In this document: positions 24,600 to 35,572 of the stretch, piece by piece | How positions within the stretch are numbered: the stretch's first letter is position 1 | Layout of the letters: every line of letters starts with the position of its first letter | NCBI GenBank assembly: GCA_016169945.1 | Contig: JADLSH010000114.1 | Coordinates: forward strand, 1,276,001 to 1,340,000 | Length of the DNA: 64,000 nucleotides | Direction: 5' to 3' | Source of the DNA: Trachythela sp. YZ-2020 | Taxonomy: Eukaryota; Cnidaria; Anthozoa; Malacalcyonacea; Clavulariidae | Translations under genes and position numbers: made by a program | The notes under the pieces: generated by a model | The model's input: the letters and a program-made list of their open reading frames with translations, nothing else | Told to the model about the DNA's origin: nothing | Database searches by the model: none

Positions 24600-25275
24600 C
24601 ACATTAAGGTAGTCTAAGGCAGGCAGGCAGGCAGGTAGTGTTAAGTAACTAAGGCACTCTAAGGTAGGCTAAGGTAACCTAAGGTAGTCAAAGGTAGCCA
24701 AAGGTATAGTCTAAGGTATAGTAAGGTACTGTTTAAGGTAGGCTAAGGTAGTCTAAATAAGTCTAAATTAGTCTTAGCCTGCCTTAGCCTGCCTTAAACT
24801 ACCTTAGCCTGCCTTAGACTACCTTAGACTACCTTACGGTACTTTAGACTACCTTAGCATAACCTAGCCTATATTTGACTACCGTAGCTATACCTTAGCC
24901 TACTTTAGACTACCTTAGACTACCTTAGCCTGGCTTGAACTACCTTAGACTACCTTACGGTACCTTAGACTACCTAATTAGCATAACTTAGCTTATATTT
25001 GACTATCTTAGCATAACTTAGCCTATTTTAGACTACCTTAGCCTACCTTAAACGACCTTAGCCTGTCTTAGACTACCTTAGACTACCTTACGGTACCTTA
25101 CACTACCTTAGCATAACTTAGCCTATATTTGACTACCGTAGCCTACTTTAGCATACCTAATAGCCTACTTTAGACTACCTTAGACTACTTTAGGCTACTT
25201 TAGACTACCTTACCCTACTTTAGACTACCTTAGGAAATTTAAGGTACTTAATAGTCTAAGGTACCCTAAGGTAAT
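24600..25275. repeat. Inverted minisatellite of CCTTAGACTA units
   Basis: The left part (24606-24760) is AAGGTAGTCT/AAGGTAGGCT units. From about 24775 to 25235 the units are on the other strand (TAGACTACCTT, TAGCCTGCCTT, interspersed with TACGGTACCTTA and TAGCATAACTTAGCC higher-order units). The orientation flips back at 25225-25275. The whole tract is an imperfect giant palindrome. Confidence 0.9.
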
Positions 25276-25364
25276 TGAAGGGTTTTGTAGATGGAAAATT
25301 ATTGAGTGTAAATTATATAGAGAATAATATATGGGTGCGCGGAAGTACATTTTCCCTTAAGAAA

Positions 25365-25512
25365 TACCTAATGAACTTCCTACAGGAAATTTTTCTCCTA
25401 TAGGAATTCTTATAGGAATTTCGATATAGGAATCGTTAATATGCTATTATATTCCTATAGGAATTCCTATAGAAAATTCCTATAGGAATTCAATTCCTAT
25501 AGGATATTTTCG
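25365..25512. repeat. Cluster of CCTATAGGAATT palindromes
   Basis: At least eight copies of the self-complementary core CCTATAGG, most with AATT flanks, within 150 bases. No gene is present. Confidence 0.85.
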
Positions 25513-26430
25513 TAAGGGATTGTCATTGACAAACGCTTTGGCGGGAATATTGTTGCTAACACAACACCGCGCATATCTGTCGAAGTTTTATAGGCTTCAA
25601 GACAAATAAAGTTATATATTTTACGCGTGTCTGACATTTTACTAGCCTATTTATAATCAAGCCACCATGCATCTACAACATTTGGATTCCTGCTTCTTCT
25701 TTAAATGGGCTGCTAATAACGCAATATATAAAGCGGATGTTGCATATATAATGTCGCTATTTATAAATTCTTTATTCAACTTGCCCATATGCTAATATAG
25801 TGAATCAAATCTTAAAAAATTGAAAAACAATATACGAGGAGGAGTCTCGCCTCGAAGACCAATATAGTCTCGAAGACCAATATAGTTAGCCACCACCTAA
25901 AACATTCGGATTTTCTGTTTCTTCTTTAGATTGGATGCTAATTTCCTTATTTCCCTGCACGCAAGACAATCTTTTAATTTTCTCTTTTGTCATTATAATC
26001 TCTTAGGGGATATATCCCACAAAAAATAGCAAATACCATTTATAACTCTCCGATAAAACCGCCTTTTAATAAAGGTGATCTTGTTTTTGGCAACATTTCT
26101 AGCAAAAACTACAGAACCGTGCTCCTATAGAAAACCCTTTCTGAATATCGCCCTGAACACATGTTAATTAATGGCTCTTGGCCCCTATACCTATACTATC
26201 ATTTTACTATTTCTATAATAATAACGATTATTTGCTTAAGAAAAGAAATATGACTTGTGTCTTGTCAAAACCTAGGACAGAGTTCTCGAAAAAAATCTTT
26301 GCATGGATATACCGAAGCCAGATTCCTGGAATGACCTGCCAGAGCATGTAAGGCGCAAAAAATGAAATATTTAGAGTCATCACTTGCTTTGTACGGAACT
26401 CTCTAAGTATATAAATTCAAGTGAATAGTA
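25513..26430. other. Intergenic with a partial repeat module
   Basis: Around 25640-25800 there is a partial, decayed copy of the module found upstream of the secreted-protein gene (gcggatgttgcat near 25734). Otherwise no features. Confidence 0.4.
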
Positions 26431-26439
26431 ACTTATATT

Positions 26440-26840
26440 TTCTTTTTCGGCAATCTTGTAAAGCAGTGCTTGCACTGAAGAACAATTTTTAATATAATGA
26501 TATAAATCTCTCTCGCTCTCTCTCAACATAAGCACTTGATTTGAGACAACAAGTACTCAAGCGGATGTTCTATGCATAAAGAAGAATTAGAAACTTCTTT
26601 CTAAAATATTCTACGAGGCAGCTGACGTCCGCTTCTTTGTTTGTTTATAAATTTCTACTGTGTGCATGTATGTATGGTTCCCACTCAATAATCTCTTGAC
26701 TTAACTAAGTACTTAGCCTTCCAAGTTCATGCAAAAGGAATTCGTGCCTTATTTCTCCTGCCTTTTCAACATCCCGTCGTTTTTAATATTGGCCATACCA
26801 GAAGTTTATAAAATTAGCTGCCAATTTCCCCTTGCTTGCA
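26440..26840 (+). repeat. Upstream-module copy A
   Basis: Diverged copy of the DNA that lies immediately upstream of the secreted-protein gene (28430-28800). Shared blocks are agcacttgatttgag, caagcggatgtt, cccgtcgtttttaat and a terminal TATA-like tttataaaa at about 26810. Confidence 0.7.
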
Positions 26841-26958
26841 TGCAAGACCCTCTATATTTATTTTTTCTTGTGTGGAATGCAACCAATTCTATAAAAGCGC
26901 AAGAATTTTGAGCAATGAATTTGTGTATTGTTTTCAGAAGTGTTAGCAATAACATTAA

Positions 26959-27262
26959 AGGCAGAGTGTCACCTGCTGAGCGATGTGATTTTATTCGCTG
27001 TATACACAAATGTAATTGAATATTTTTGATCATGTTGAGAGGATCACGGAAGGACAATAGGTCAAATTTTAATATAAACCCGCAAGATTTAATTTAAAAT
27101 TGAAGATTGGCTGTAAATTTGGCCGATTTTTCTACATAATGAGCTATTTAATCGTTCGCCATTCCTTCTTCGCAATTGCGACAAACTTGAAAAAGTTCGT
27201 TGACTTTTTCAAGTTCGAGGGCACTAAATCACATCGCGCAGCAAGTGCATGACACTGTGCCT
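26959..27262. mobile_element. 304-bp MITE with TTAA ends
   Basis: Inverted termini: AGGCAGAGTGTCACCTGCTG at the left, and at the right the reverse complement of aggcacagtgtcatgcac, both leading into gcgatgtgattt. Both sides are flanked by TTAA (26955-26958 and 27263-27266). A partial copy lacking the left terminus lies near 31700-31935. Confidence 0.75.
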
Positions 27263-27589
27263 TTAATCCTGTTTCATGCAGTAATTTTATTATGCCATAA
27301 TCACCTGAATGCCAGAAAATTTTAAGGAAACAAGATCTATAGTAAGATCTGACAAAATGAGAATCTAGATTTTGAGTATCTCGCTCAAAAGACCAGAATG
27401 CTGAAAGATTCCTGTAGATGAGAATTCCAAGCGTAACTATATAGTCATTAGATTTGTTCTTGATCAGGTTTAGAATATGTCTATAGTTCTATACTGTATG
27501 TCTATAGCTCAAAATTTACATCTACAAGCCGAGAACTCTTCAGCATAATAACAATAACCTCTTTGTCCAGTCAATGTTGAACAAAATTA

Positions 27590-27990
27590 AACATTCTTTT
27601 AATGTCTTTCTTTCTTTCTTTTCATTTATAATTTGCTGCACATCTCCCCAGCACGAAAAACTCTCTATTAGTTTTCAGTTGTGTCTTTACTGTAGCTCTC
27701 TCTATACCAGGCACTTGATTTGAGCCAAGAAGTATTCAAACGGATGTTGCATTGTGTAAAGAGAAATTAAATATTCTTTATTCTACTAGCCAATATTCGA
27801 AAAAAGATGATCGGATTTTTTGTTTGTTACTTTATTGATGAATTTAATTCCTCTACGCCAATGTATGAATGCATGGACCCCTCTTAAAAACCTCTTGACT
27901 TTAGTGCTGACTTTTGTTCGTCTAAAAATAATAATCAGTGCAACCAGCAGGACATATTTCGGACATATAGGCCTACAGTTGAGTCAAAAT
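27590..27990 (+). repeat. Upstream-module copy B
   Basis: Shares cacttgatttgagccaagaa, caaacggatgttgcat, cctctacgccaatg and cagtgcaaccagcag with copies C and D. The surrounding 27015-28000 segment is duplicated at 31700-33000. Confidence 0.75.
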
Positions 27991-28194
27991 TCGGCAAGAA
28001 AACTATTGCCTAAAATCTTTTTGTTGCTTTCAGTTATCAATACGGGCCTGGGCCTATATGTCAAGGAAACTTCCGTTCTGTTTGCGCCATTTCTGTGTGT
28101 AATGTTGGATATCAATTAATCTGGCCAGGGTAAACGTTCAGGAGAAAATTTCCTCGACATCTTAACTCTTTTATAGGAGTAACTGCATGAAGTT

Positions 28195-28290
28195 AAAATT
28201 ACTCCTGGAGTAATACTGAGGAGTAAAAATTACTCCATTACTTTAATTTACCCCTTTCTTGGAGTTATTTTTACTCCTGCGGTGTAGTTC
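28195..28290. repeat. Palindromic GGAGTAAAAATTACTCC patch
   Basis: Interlocking ttactcc and ggagtaa words, including GGAGTAAAAATTACTCC at about 28231, form a small foldback-like structure. Related in style to the elements at 34325 and 39990. Confidence 0.6.
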
Positions 28291-28429
28291 AATTGACTAC
28301 CATTGGGCAAATTTTGGGATTCGTACCGAAGTGGAGTAGCTTTAACTCATGTTTTGGAGTCGATGTTATTCAAAAATGTATACCTATAAATCAAGTGTTA
28401 GTCTATTTATCAAGCTACTTATAATCAAA

Positions 28430-28800
28430 CAACGTACAGCCTAAATCAAATGCATTTCCTGTTTCTTCTACTGCTTGGCTGCATTCTAATTTCCCCTGCA
28501 CGCAAAATCTCGATTAGTTTTCCTTGTGTCCTAATTAGCTCTCTCAACATGCAACCACTTGATTTGAGCCAAGAAGTACCCAAGCGGATGTTGCATTTAT
28601 AATGATCTTTTTGTTTTTTACTATATTGATAGATTTCCTCTGCTTTCCTTTGTTTCGAAACAGACTCCTGCCCCTGTTTTTCAATATGCCGTCGTTTTTG
28701 AACACTACGTCACCATATCAGGAGTCTATAAGACATCGTCAGTGTACGTACGGGGACGTTTAGTATGATACCTTGGCTAGCAAGCTACAAGGAGACAACA
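28430..28800 (+). promoter_or_regulatory. Upstream module C and probable promoter of the secreted-protein gene
   Basis: Copy C of the repeated module sits directly before exon 1. A TATA-like TATAAG at 28727-28732 is 89-94 bases before the ATG, and equivalent TATA-like words occur at the same place in module copy A. Promoter function is inferred from position only. Confidence 0.4.
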
Positions 28801-28820
28801 AAAACAGAAATTTTTTTGAA

Positions 28821-29648
28821 ATGTTGGGGAAAATCTTCCTATTGCTTTGCCTTGTCCATGCAGCAGCATGTGGAGGTATATCTCAATTATATTACCAGAA
28901 TATCGTAATATTAAGCTTTCAAATATTTTTCTAATTGCTCAATTATACGTCAGGGCTAACAAGACATTTTTTGTAAGGCATTGTGTCACAAATATAGAGT
29001 AATAAAAGCTATCCAAGATAGATAAGGCTATTTTATTTCAAAATTTAGTAATTATATTAACATCGATCTATTTACGCTGCTGCATAATGAAGGAACAAGA
29101 TACATGTAATTCGTTTGCTTTGCTTTTCAATTCTCGAGTGCACAATGTGCTCCTGTTTTGTATTATGTATTGTTTATATTCTTACATTTAATTGGTATCT
29201 AGGAGGGTGGAGAACTATTGGACATGGCTGTATTGGTGCTAGAAACAACAAATTTCTGTTCCTTACATACAGCGGTAGCCCTGGCTTTGTGAGTGCTTTC
29301 AGGATGACTCACAAGAGTGGAAAACTTGGATGTGTTCTTTCTGCAAACACAAATTGGGGATGTTCTTCTAATCACCGCACCAACATGTACGTCACCGATG
29401 TATTCAACGTTGTTATGTACCCCTCGCCTGTGTTAACAAAGCCTTATCAGTCAGGTGGATGGTATAGGCTGCCCGGATATAATCAGAATTCACCTAAGCT
29501 TGTCTTCTCAGATGTTGGTACAAGGTATATATATCATGGTCAACAGATGAGAGCCTGGTATGGAGAAGATCTGTACGGTTACACTGAAGCAGACAACCAT
29601 GGGTTCACTTGCATCAAGGCTGAATTTTACTTCGTGAACTTTGCTTGA
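28821..29648 (+). CDS. Small secreted protein, two exons, family not recognised
   Basis: Exon 1 (28821-28875) starts ATG and encodes a textbook signal peptide (MLGKIFLLLCLVHAAACG). Intron 28876-29202 is GT-AG, phase 1. Exon 2 (29203-29648) runs to TGA; the total is 501 bases, 166 residues. The mature part is one compact domain with four cysteines visible (GHGCIGAR, GKLGCVLS, NWGCSSN, GFTCIKAE) and conserved-looking blocks VYVTD-like MYVTDVFNVV, GGWYRLPGY and WYGEDLYGYTEADNHG. I recall similar unnamed secreted proteins in cnidarian genomes but cannot assign a domain name. No transmembrane segment after the signal peptide. A polyadenylation signal follows at 29756. The frame is intact and splice sites are clean, so it is likely functional; the role is unknown. 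Confidence 0.88.
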
Positions 29649-29755
29649 TTTACGTCTCATACAAACTCATTCATTCTCTGGTAATTTAGGTCTAACAAAT
29701 AGTTTAATGCATTACTGTACGTTACTGTTCTATATCTGTAGAAAATACATTTTCT

Positions 29756-29761
29756 AATAAA
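29756..29761 (+). terminator. Polyadenylation signal of the secreted-protein gene
   Basis: AATAAA 108 bases after the stop codon. Confidence 0.6.
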
Positions 29762-29769
29762 CAAAAACA

Positions 29770-30245
29770 GGTTATGGTCGTGTTTAGTGAAATTTGTACT
29801 GCAAATATGCATAATTATATAGTGTTTAAACACTTTTAAAAACTCAAGACGCCTCAATATTCCATAAGCGTTGTTTATTAATGAACTTAATGCTTTATAG
29901 TCTTATTGAAATTGTGGCTTAGCTTTGCAAAGATAAAATTATAGTCTCCTTGCGCGTGCTTGCATGCCTTTTTGACCCATATTTATCATTCTATAAATGC
30001 AGCATAAAAGGTTACTACTGAAAGGAACAATTGTCGATTTAAAAGTAAGAGAAGAAGCTTGCCTACTATATAATCACAAGTGCTAATCGATCATAATATT
30101 TTTAATTATGACTTCGCGAAGCTATACCTTAGTACATTCCTCACCGCCGTTTCAAGGCTACTATAATGCATTTTTTGTTTGTTTGCAATTATATTAATAA
30201 TATACCAGCAGTTTAACCCTCTTCTAAAATATATAGTCAATTCTT
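29770..30245. other. Intergenic, no gene seen
   Basis: AT-rich spacer between the secreted-protein gene and a nested transposon. No domain or repeat was recognised. Confidence 0.45.
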
Positions 30246-30253
30246 TGATAAGT

Positions 30254-31641
30254 GCACCTAAAGGACTGGTCATGAAGTATCTACAACCCCGGGGTGGAGG
30301 GTAAACCTTGACTTTTTAAAAATATTTGACACCCCACGCAAACCTAAAGAAAAAATTTCTTACCCCATTAAAATATCTCTAAAATATTTGTTACCCCTCC
30401 TAACAGCATGAACAATTAAGTTTCTGTGGCTGAATATGGTGAATATGAATGACACTCACACCCTGGCAATTGTTTTTTTATTATTTTATTTGACAGCTTT
30501 ATTAGGAACTGATTACTTAACAATATATCCATATAGGCATATACAGATAATAACAAACAGTTCCCAAACGGGCAAGTAACGAACGGGTCGTAAGTACCCA
30601 TGCGAGGCTACCTCCCTTTAACGAAATTTATAAATGACTAAAATCATAAACTGGGTACGTTATACACAGCGAGTGGCAGGACCTAAATACTAGCCAAAAT
30701 ATATATAAAATTAATAAGTAATTTCAACTCAGAATTTCATTCTTTTAACATCAAGAATATAATATAATTTAAGCCCGACCAATCACAGTGTATAAACGCG
30801 CCCTAACTCCTATGACATGCACAATCTCTAACAATTGACCAAGTACAGGTCAAATTTACATCAAAAACAGTAAGTAAAAGTACATTATAATGTTTGTTCA
30901 GGAACGTTTTAAATGATGTGACACTATTGAAGCTGCTACATGTAGCAGTTTTACATATAGAATTCCATAACTTAACAATCCGGTTAAAATATGAAGCCTT
31001 AAAAGTACTTGTTTTACAAAATGGAGTTTTTAAAACAAGAGTGGAATTACTACTAAGACGCGTTCGGCCATGATTGACAAAGGAGACATAATCTTGTTGA
31101 TAGGTTTATGAAAATTTTTAATTCATAGTCTACTATTATGTCAATATTTTGTATAAGTCTGTTGTCTCTGACTGAAATGATAAGTTTCTCTAAATGTTTG
31201 GACTTGAGCCGGAGCCATCTCTACGTACTCAAAGTATATATCCTATAGTACTTTTCAGGATATAGCAGATAGAAGCATAAACGTTCCCAAGAACTTACAA
31301 TTATGTCAACGATAACCAACTTTATTGTATGCAAATGACAGAGATTATGGTGTCCATCATGACCAGAAAAATATTGGTTATCATAAATTACAGCTGTATT
31401 TTTATCACATATTTTGAGCATGGTTCTAATTTCCCTGATGACTCTCTGCCTTTGGCCCAGGGGATAAATAAAAACATTCCAGATCAATTTAGATTTTACA
31501 TATAATAGAGGTATAGATTTTTTGTTTTTAGAGATCTGTTGTTAAAATATTTCATGCCCCAACAAATGAGGTAACATTTTCATTCCCCATCAACATTCCC
31601 TTCACTCCTGGATTATAGATGCTTTATGACCTGTCCCTAAA
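30254..31641. mobile_element. TIR element split by a LINE insertion
   Basis: The left terminus near 30254 (GGACTGGTCATGAAGTATCT, then acaac) is matched in reverse complement near 31641 (gggacaggtcataaagcatc, then tataa). The inverted ends are about 45 bases long and roughly 80% identical. Flanking ctaaa on both sides is a possible target duplication. The middle is occupied by a minus-strand LINE 3' end, implying insertion into an older DNA transposon. Confidence 0.6.
30440..31165 (-). mobile_element. 5'-truncated LINE, 3' end of ORF2 plus 3' UTR
   Basis: The minus-strand reading from about 31130 contains NHGRTRLSS, TSTFKASYFNRIVKLWNSIC, TFLNKHYN and CTWSIVRDCACHRS, the C-terminal signature of CR1/jockey-like ORF2. 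An about 330-base 3' UTR ending in aataaagctgtc and an A-rich tail follows. Confidence 0.7.
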
Positions 31642-31699
31642 ATCGATAAATTTAGCATTTTTTCAGCTTAGAAGGCTTTTCAACGCTTAATAATTCAAT

Positions 31700-33010
31700 A
31701 TTATTGATCATGTTGAGAGGATCAGGAAAGGATAAAAGGTCAAATTTTAATATAAACCCGAAATATTTAATTTTAGTGAAGATTGTCTGCGAATTTGGCC
31801 GATTTTTATTACATACATGAGCTATTTATTCATTCGCCATTTCTTCTTCGCAGTTGCGACAAACTTTAAAACGTTCGTTAAATTTTTCAAGTTTGAGAGC
31901 ACTAAATCACATCGCTCAGCAGGTGACACTTTAATCCAGTTCCATGCACTGATTTTATTATGCCACAATTACCTCATGGGGCAAAATTTTTTAAGGAAAC
32001 AAGATCTAGTAATATCTGGCTAAATGAGAGTCTAGATTTTGAGTATCTCGCTCAAAACACGAGAATGTTGAAAGTTATCTGTAGATGAGAATTCGAAACG
32101 TAACTATATAGTCATTAGATTTGTTCTTGGTCAGGTTTAGAATATGTCAATAGTTATATATGTCCATAGCTCAAGATTTACATCTACAAGCCGAGAACTT
32201 TTCAACATAATAGTAATATCTTTGTCCAGTCACTGTTGAACAAACATTCCTTTAATGTTTTTCTTTTTTTTCATTTCTTTCTTCTTTTATAGTTGACTGC
32301 CCATTTTCCCTGCACGCAAAACTTTCTATCAGTTTTCTGTTGTATCCTTACTGTAGCTCTCTCAACAAGCACTTGATTCGAGCCAAGAAGTATTCAAACC
32401 GATGTTGCATGTATTTAAAAAAAAATAATTAAATATTATTTTTATTTTACTTGCCAATATTCGAAAAAGGTAATTGAGCGGATTTTTTGTTTCTTACTTT
32501 GTTGATGAATTTCCTCTACGCCAATGCATGTATGAATGGTTCCCTCTTGACTTCAGTGCTGACCTCAGGCCGTCCCTACGGGGGGGTTTGGGGTGGTGTC
32601 ACACCCCCCCAGAAATTCTATTTGGAGATTCAGTCGGCAGAAGTGAGATTTGAGTCGGCAAAAATAAATATTTTTGATGGCTAACACATAAAACGAAAAT
32701 TGTGTCCGTACAACCAGGATTAGAAAAACGAAATTTTTGTTTTTAAAAAGTAAATTTATAGGCTTAAACAAAATAATTTATCTTAACCCCCCCCCATTTT
32801 TTGTAGTCGGTACAAGTTCTTTTGGCAGTCGTTTGAAAGCACCTTACACTCCCCTGAAAAATTTTCTGAGGACGGCCCTGGCTGACCTTTCCAAGTTCGA
32901 AAAACACTCGTGCCTTATTTCCCCTGTTAAGCAATATTTTGTCGTCTAAAAAGTATAATCAGTGCAACCAGCAGCAGATATAAACTTTTTGGGACATATA
33001 CATTAAAATA
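31700..33010 (+). repeat. Upstream-module copy D within a segmental duplication
   Basis: Collinear diverged copy of 27015-28000. It is shared from atcatgttgagagg through agcacttgattcgag to cagtgcaaccagcag. It is interrupted by the hAT-type MITE 32566-32880. Confidence 0.8.
32566..32880. mobile_element. 315-bp hAT-type MITE with 8-bp target duplication
   Basis: Perfect 8-bp direct repeats GCTGACCT flank it (32558-32565 and 32881-32888). The ends are inverted: CAGGCCGTCC at the left, and the right end reads CAGGGCCGTCC in reverse complement. An 8-bp duplication and CAGGG-like ends are typical of hAT elements. It contains G and C runs and no ORF. Confidence 0.85.
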
Positions 33011-33109
33011 TTTTTGTATACCGATCAATATTATGCATACCGTTCCTGTTGTTCGTGTTTGGATTGTACATTTGACTTTTGCACGCGACAACCTTAATTA
33101 AAATAGCTG

Positions 33110-34212
33110 TATATGATTTGATTTGTATATAAATACATTCAAAGCCTGGTAAGTCTGTGATCGTTCTACCTATCTTCAGTGTATGACATGTACCTGTGCT
33201 GCCTCACATAATCGATATTGCTACAATGAACACCATGACATGATATAGTCATAGAATAGGAAATGACTAGAAGGGCCACTTGAGGCCGAACCTTTGAAGT
33301 TTTTGACGCTGCGCATGTCGCATGACACATGTTCATTACCATTATTCTAGCCAGTCAATTGCATTTTCTGACCAGTAAACACGCTGAACTGGTTGGTCCG
33401 CCACTATTCTGGCCAGATAACTGCATAAAAATAGGGTGTCACGTTGCACTGCTGAGTGGCCTTTCTGGTCATTTCCTATTCTGTGATATAGTGGTCAAGC
33501 CCTTTAAATTTCTTATATAACCTGGCCTGTTATCCATTAGTGAATGTTTATACAATTGTATCTCCTTATAATGAGTAAAATTGTTGTACATAAAATGGCA
33601 ATCTTAATGGTTGGATTAAAATATAATTATCATATTTAGTTAAAGGTTGATATATTTGGGACTAAGTAAATTCATTGAATTCTAAATACACTTGGCCAAC
33701 TGTCGAACTTGGTCACCAATGATAGCAATCAATGCCAATTTGGCCGCAAATGTACATCTAAATAGATGATGCATATACATGCATGACTTAAAAATTGAAA
33801 ATTATATAATAATAAAAACAGTAAATATATAGTAACAGTGTATGGCAATGATTCTAACAACTGCAACAAATGATATCACAAAATATTATACAATAATTAA
33901 ATTATTGCTGTGCCAACACTTACTGTGTCAAGTCAGCACTCGATCACTGGGCACAGTACCAATGTAAACAGCACAATATGTTTACTACATTTTCAAGTAC
34001 TCATGTAAACCCTTTACTATATAATAATGCACGAAATTGAACTATTCTGCATTGGCCATAAAGAATCTCTCGTTACAAATTGTATTGATGAGGAACTATG
34101 TAATGTAATAACTTTAATAACTTTCAAACTATATACTTGGATTGACATTTTAATTAGTAACACGAGGTAATCTAAACTGATATATTCTGCACTGATTTAG
34201 TCTGTATGCGAG
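33110..34212 (+). repeat. Long dispersed repeat, copy 2
   Basis: Direct copy of 23380-24215, longer because of the MITE at 33249-33483 and small indels. Confidence 0.85.
33249..33483. mobile_element. 235-bp hAT-type MITE with 8-bp duplication and an empty site
   Basis: Flanked by TGATATAG on both sides (33241-33248 and 33484-33491). Ends: agaataggaaatgactagaa at the left, and the inverse at the right (agaataggaaatgaccagaa in reverse complement), both leading to ggccact. The paralogous repeat copy near 23552 has a single tgatatag and no insert. Confidence 0.9.
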
Positions 34213-34324
34213 GGCAAGTTTATGTGCAAAAAGCTGTTTTGTTCTGTTCTGTTTGCTAACCTGTTGTTATAATCACCGACTTTAGCTAATACTGTTTAAA
34301 GATATGTAGAGCGCGCACTGTAAA

Positions 34325-34575
34325 TTCAAAAGAGTAGATTTGACCCCTAGGGGTCATTTCCGTCCCTTTGGAAAGAGGGTAGTTTCTACACCTCGGAAGG
34401 TCGTTTCAACTCAAGGGTAGTTTTGACTCCATGGAAGGGTCAAAATAACTCTTCGCGGGAGTCTTGCGACTCCACGTGAGAGTAACATTACTCTTCGATG
34501 GAGCCAATTTGACCCATCTCTGAGTCAAATTGCAAAGAGTAACAGCTTTAAGGCGCATATTTGCTTGCGAGCCTT
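34325..34575 (+). mobile_element. MITE with internal GGGTCAAA/TTTGACCC symmetry
   Basis: Starts taaattcaaaagagtag and is built from short inverted words (ttgacccctaggggtca, gggtagtt, gactccatgg). The reverse complement of 39990-40152 begins with the same ttcaaaagagtag and continues with related words, so the two are opposite-orientation members of one family. Confidence 0.7.
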
Positions 34576-34949
34576 CTATACTAGTATAGTGTTTGTCAGC
34601 AGCTGGAGTGTATAATTAATTTACAAGAGAAAAGACAATTTGTAAATTGTTTGCAGTTCTTTGAATATATTCCTTCCTGCATTTTATTTAAAAGATCATA
34701 ACGTTTGAATGTTTGATCATGGGGTTCGACTTTCGAGACGTCGAGCATGCTATTTTATATAATAAAATTGGGAGAGCCAGAAGTCACAAATAGATGTTTT
34801 CCTGACAATGTCAATAGTAAGTCAAAGTGAAGTTTATTATAATCTTGCGAGGGGAAAATAATACGCTATTTACATTTTTAATAGCTTATCAATCTTTGGA
34901 CAATGACTGCCAATAAGGCAATAATAGCATTATATCAATATTGAGTATG

Positions 34950-35250
34950 ATTGAATGCACTAGTCATTTATTTTTAAACCCCTAATCCCTTAGGCATACC
35001 CGTGGTAAAGTACCTCCTCATATTCACAGGTTTATCACTTCCTGGTAAACAGGGAAAACACTAATACTTTCACTGTCTTGGTTATGCACCAGTCATTTGG
35101 AATCGCCGACCCCCCATCTCACATACCGGTGGGAAAGCGGGGGCGACACGTCATGTTCACTCGTTTATCATTCCGGTTTTCCTAGTAAACTGGAAGACAC
35201 TAATACTTTCACTACCTCGGTGACCAAATCGGGGAATGGTGTGGGATTTT
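34950..35250 (+). repeat. About 130-bp tandem duplication
   Basis: tgcactagtcattt ... aacactaatactttcactg (34955-35080) is repeated as tgcaccagtcattt ... gacactaatactttcacta (35084-35215). Confidence 0.75.
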
Positions 35251-35572
35251 CATGTCACTCCAAAAATTTGAGTAAATATACTTTAGGGTTTTAAAAATGA
35301 AATTTATCCTAGTCCCATAAGATTGTACTGATTCCCATCCCCTTCAATGACAAATTAATATCATCATTGGTACCAATCTGATAATAGAATAATATACGTT
35401 TATTCCCTTTTTCGAAAAGATAAAACTATTTAAAATTGCCAACTCAGCAATCTCAGTAAGAGATCGTGCATGCACTGGGCACTGGTGCCTAGTTTAAGTT
35501 CTCGCGCGCACAGCATTATGGGATAGCGTCGCTTTGAAAATTGAAATTGTTGTCTTTCATCTGAAATATTTT

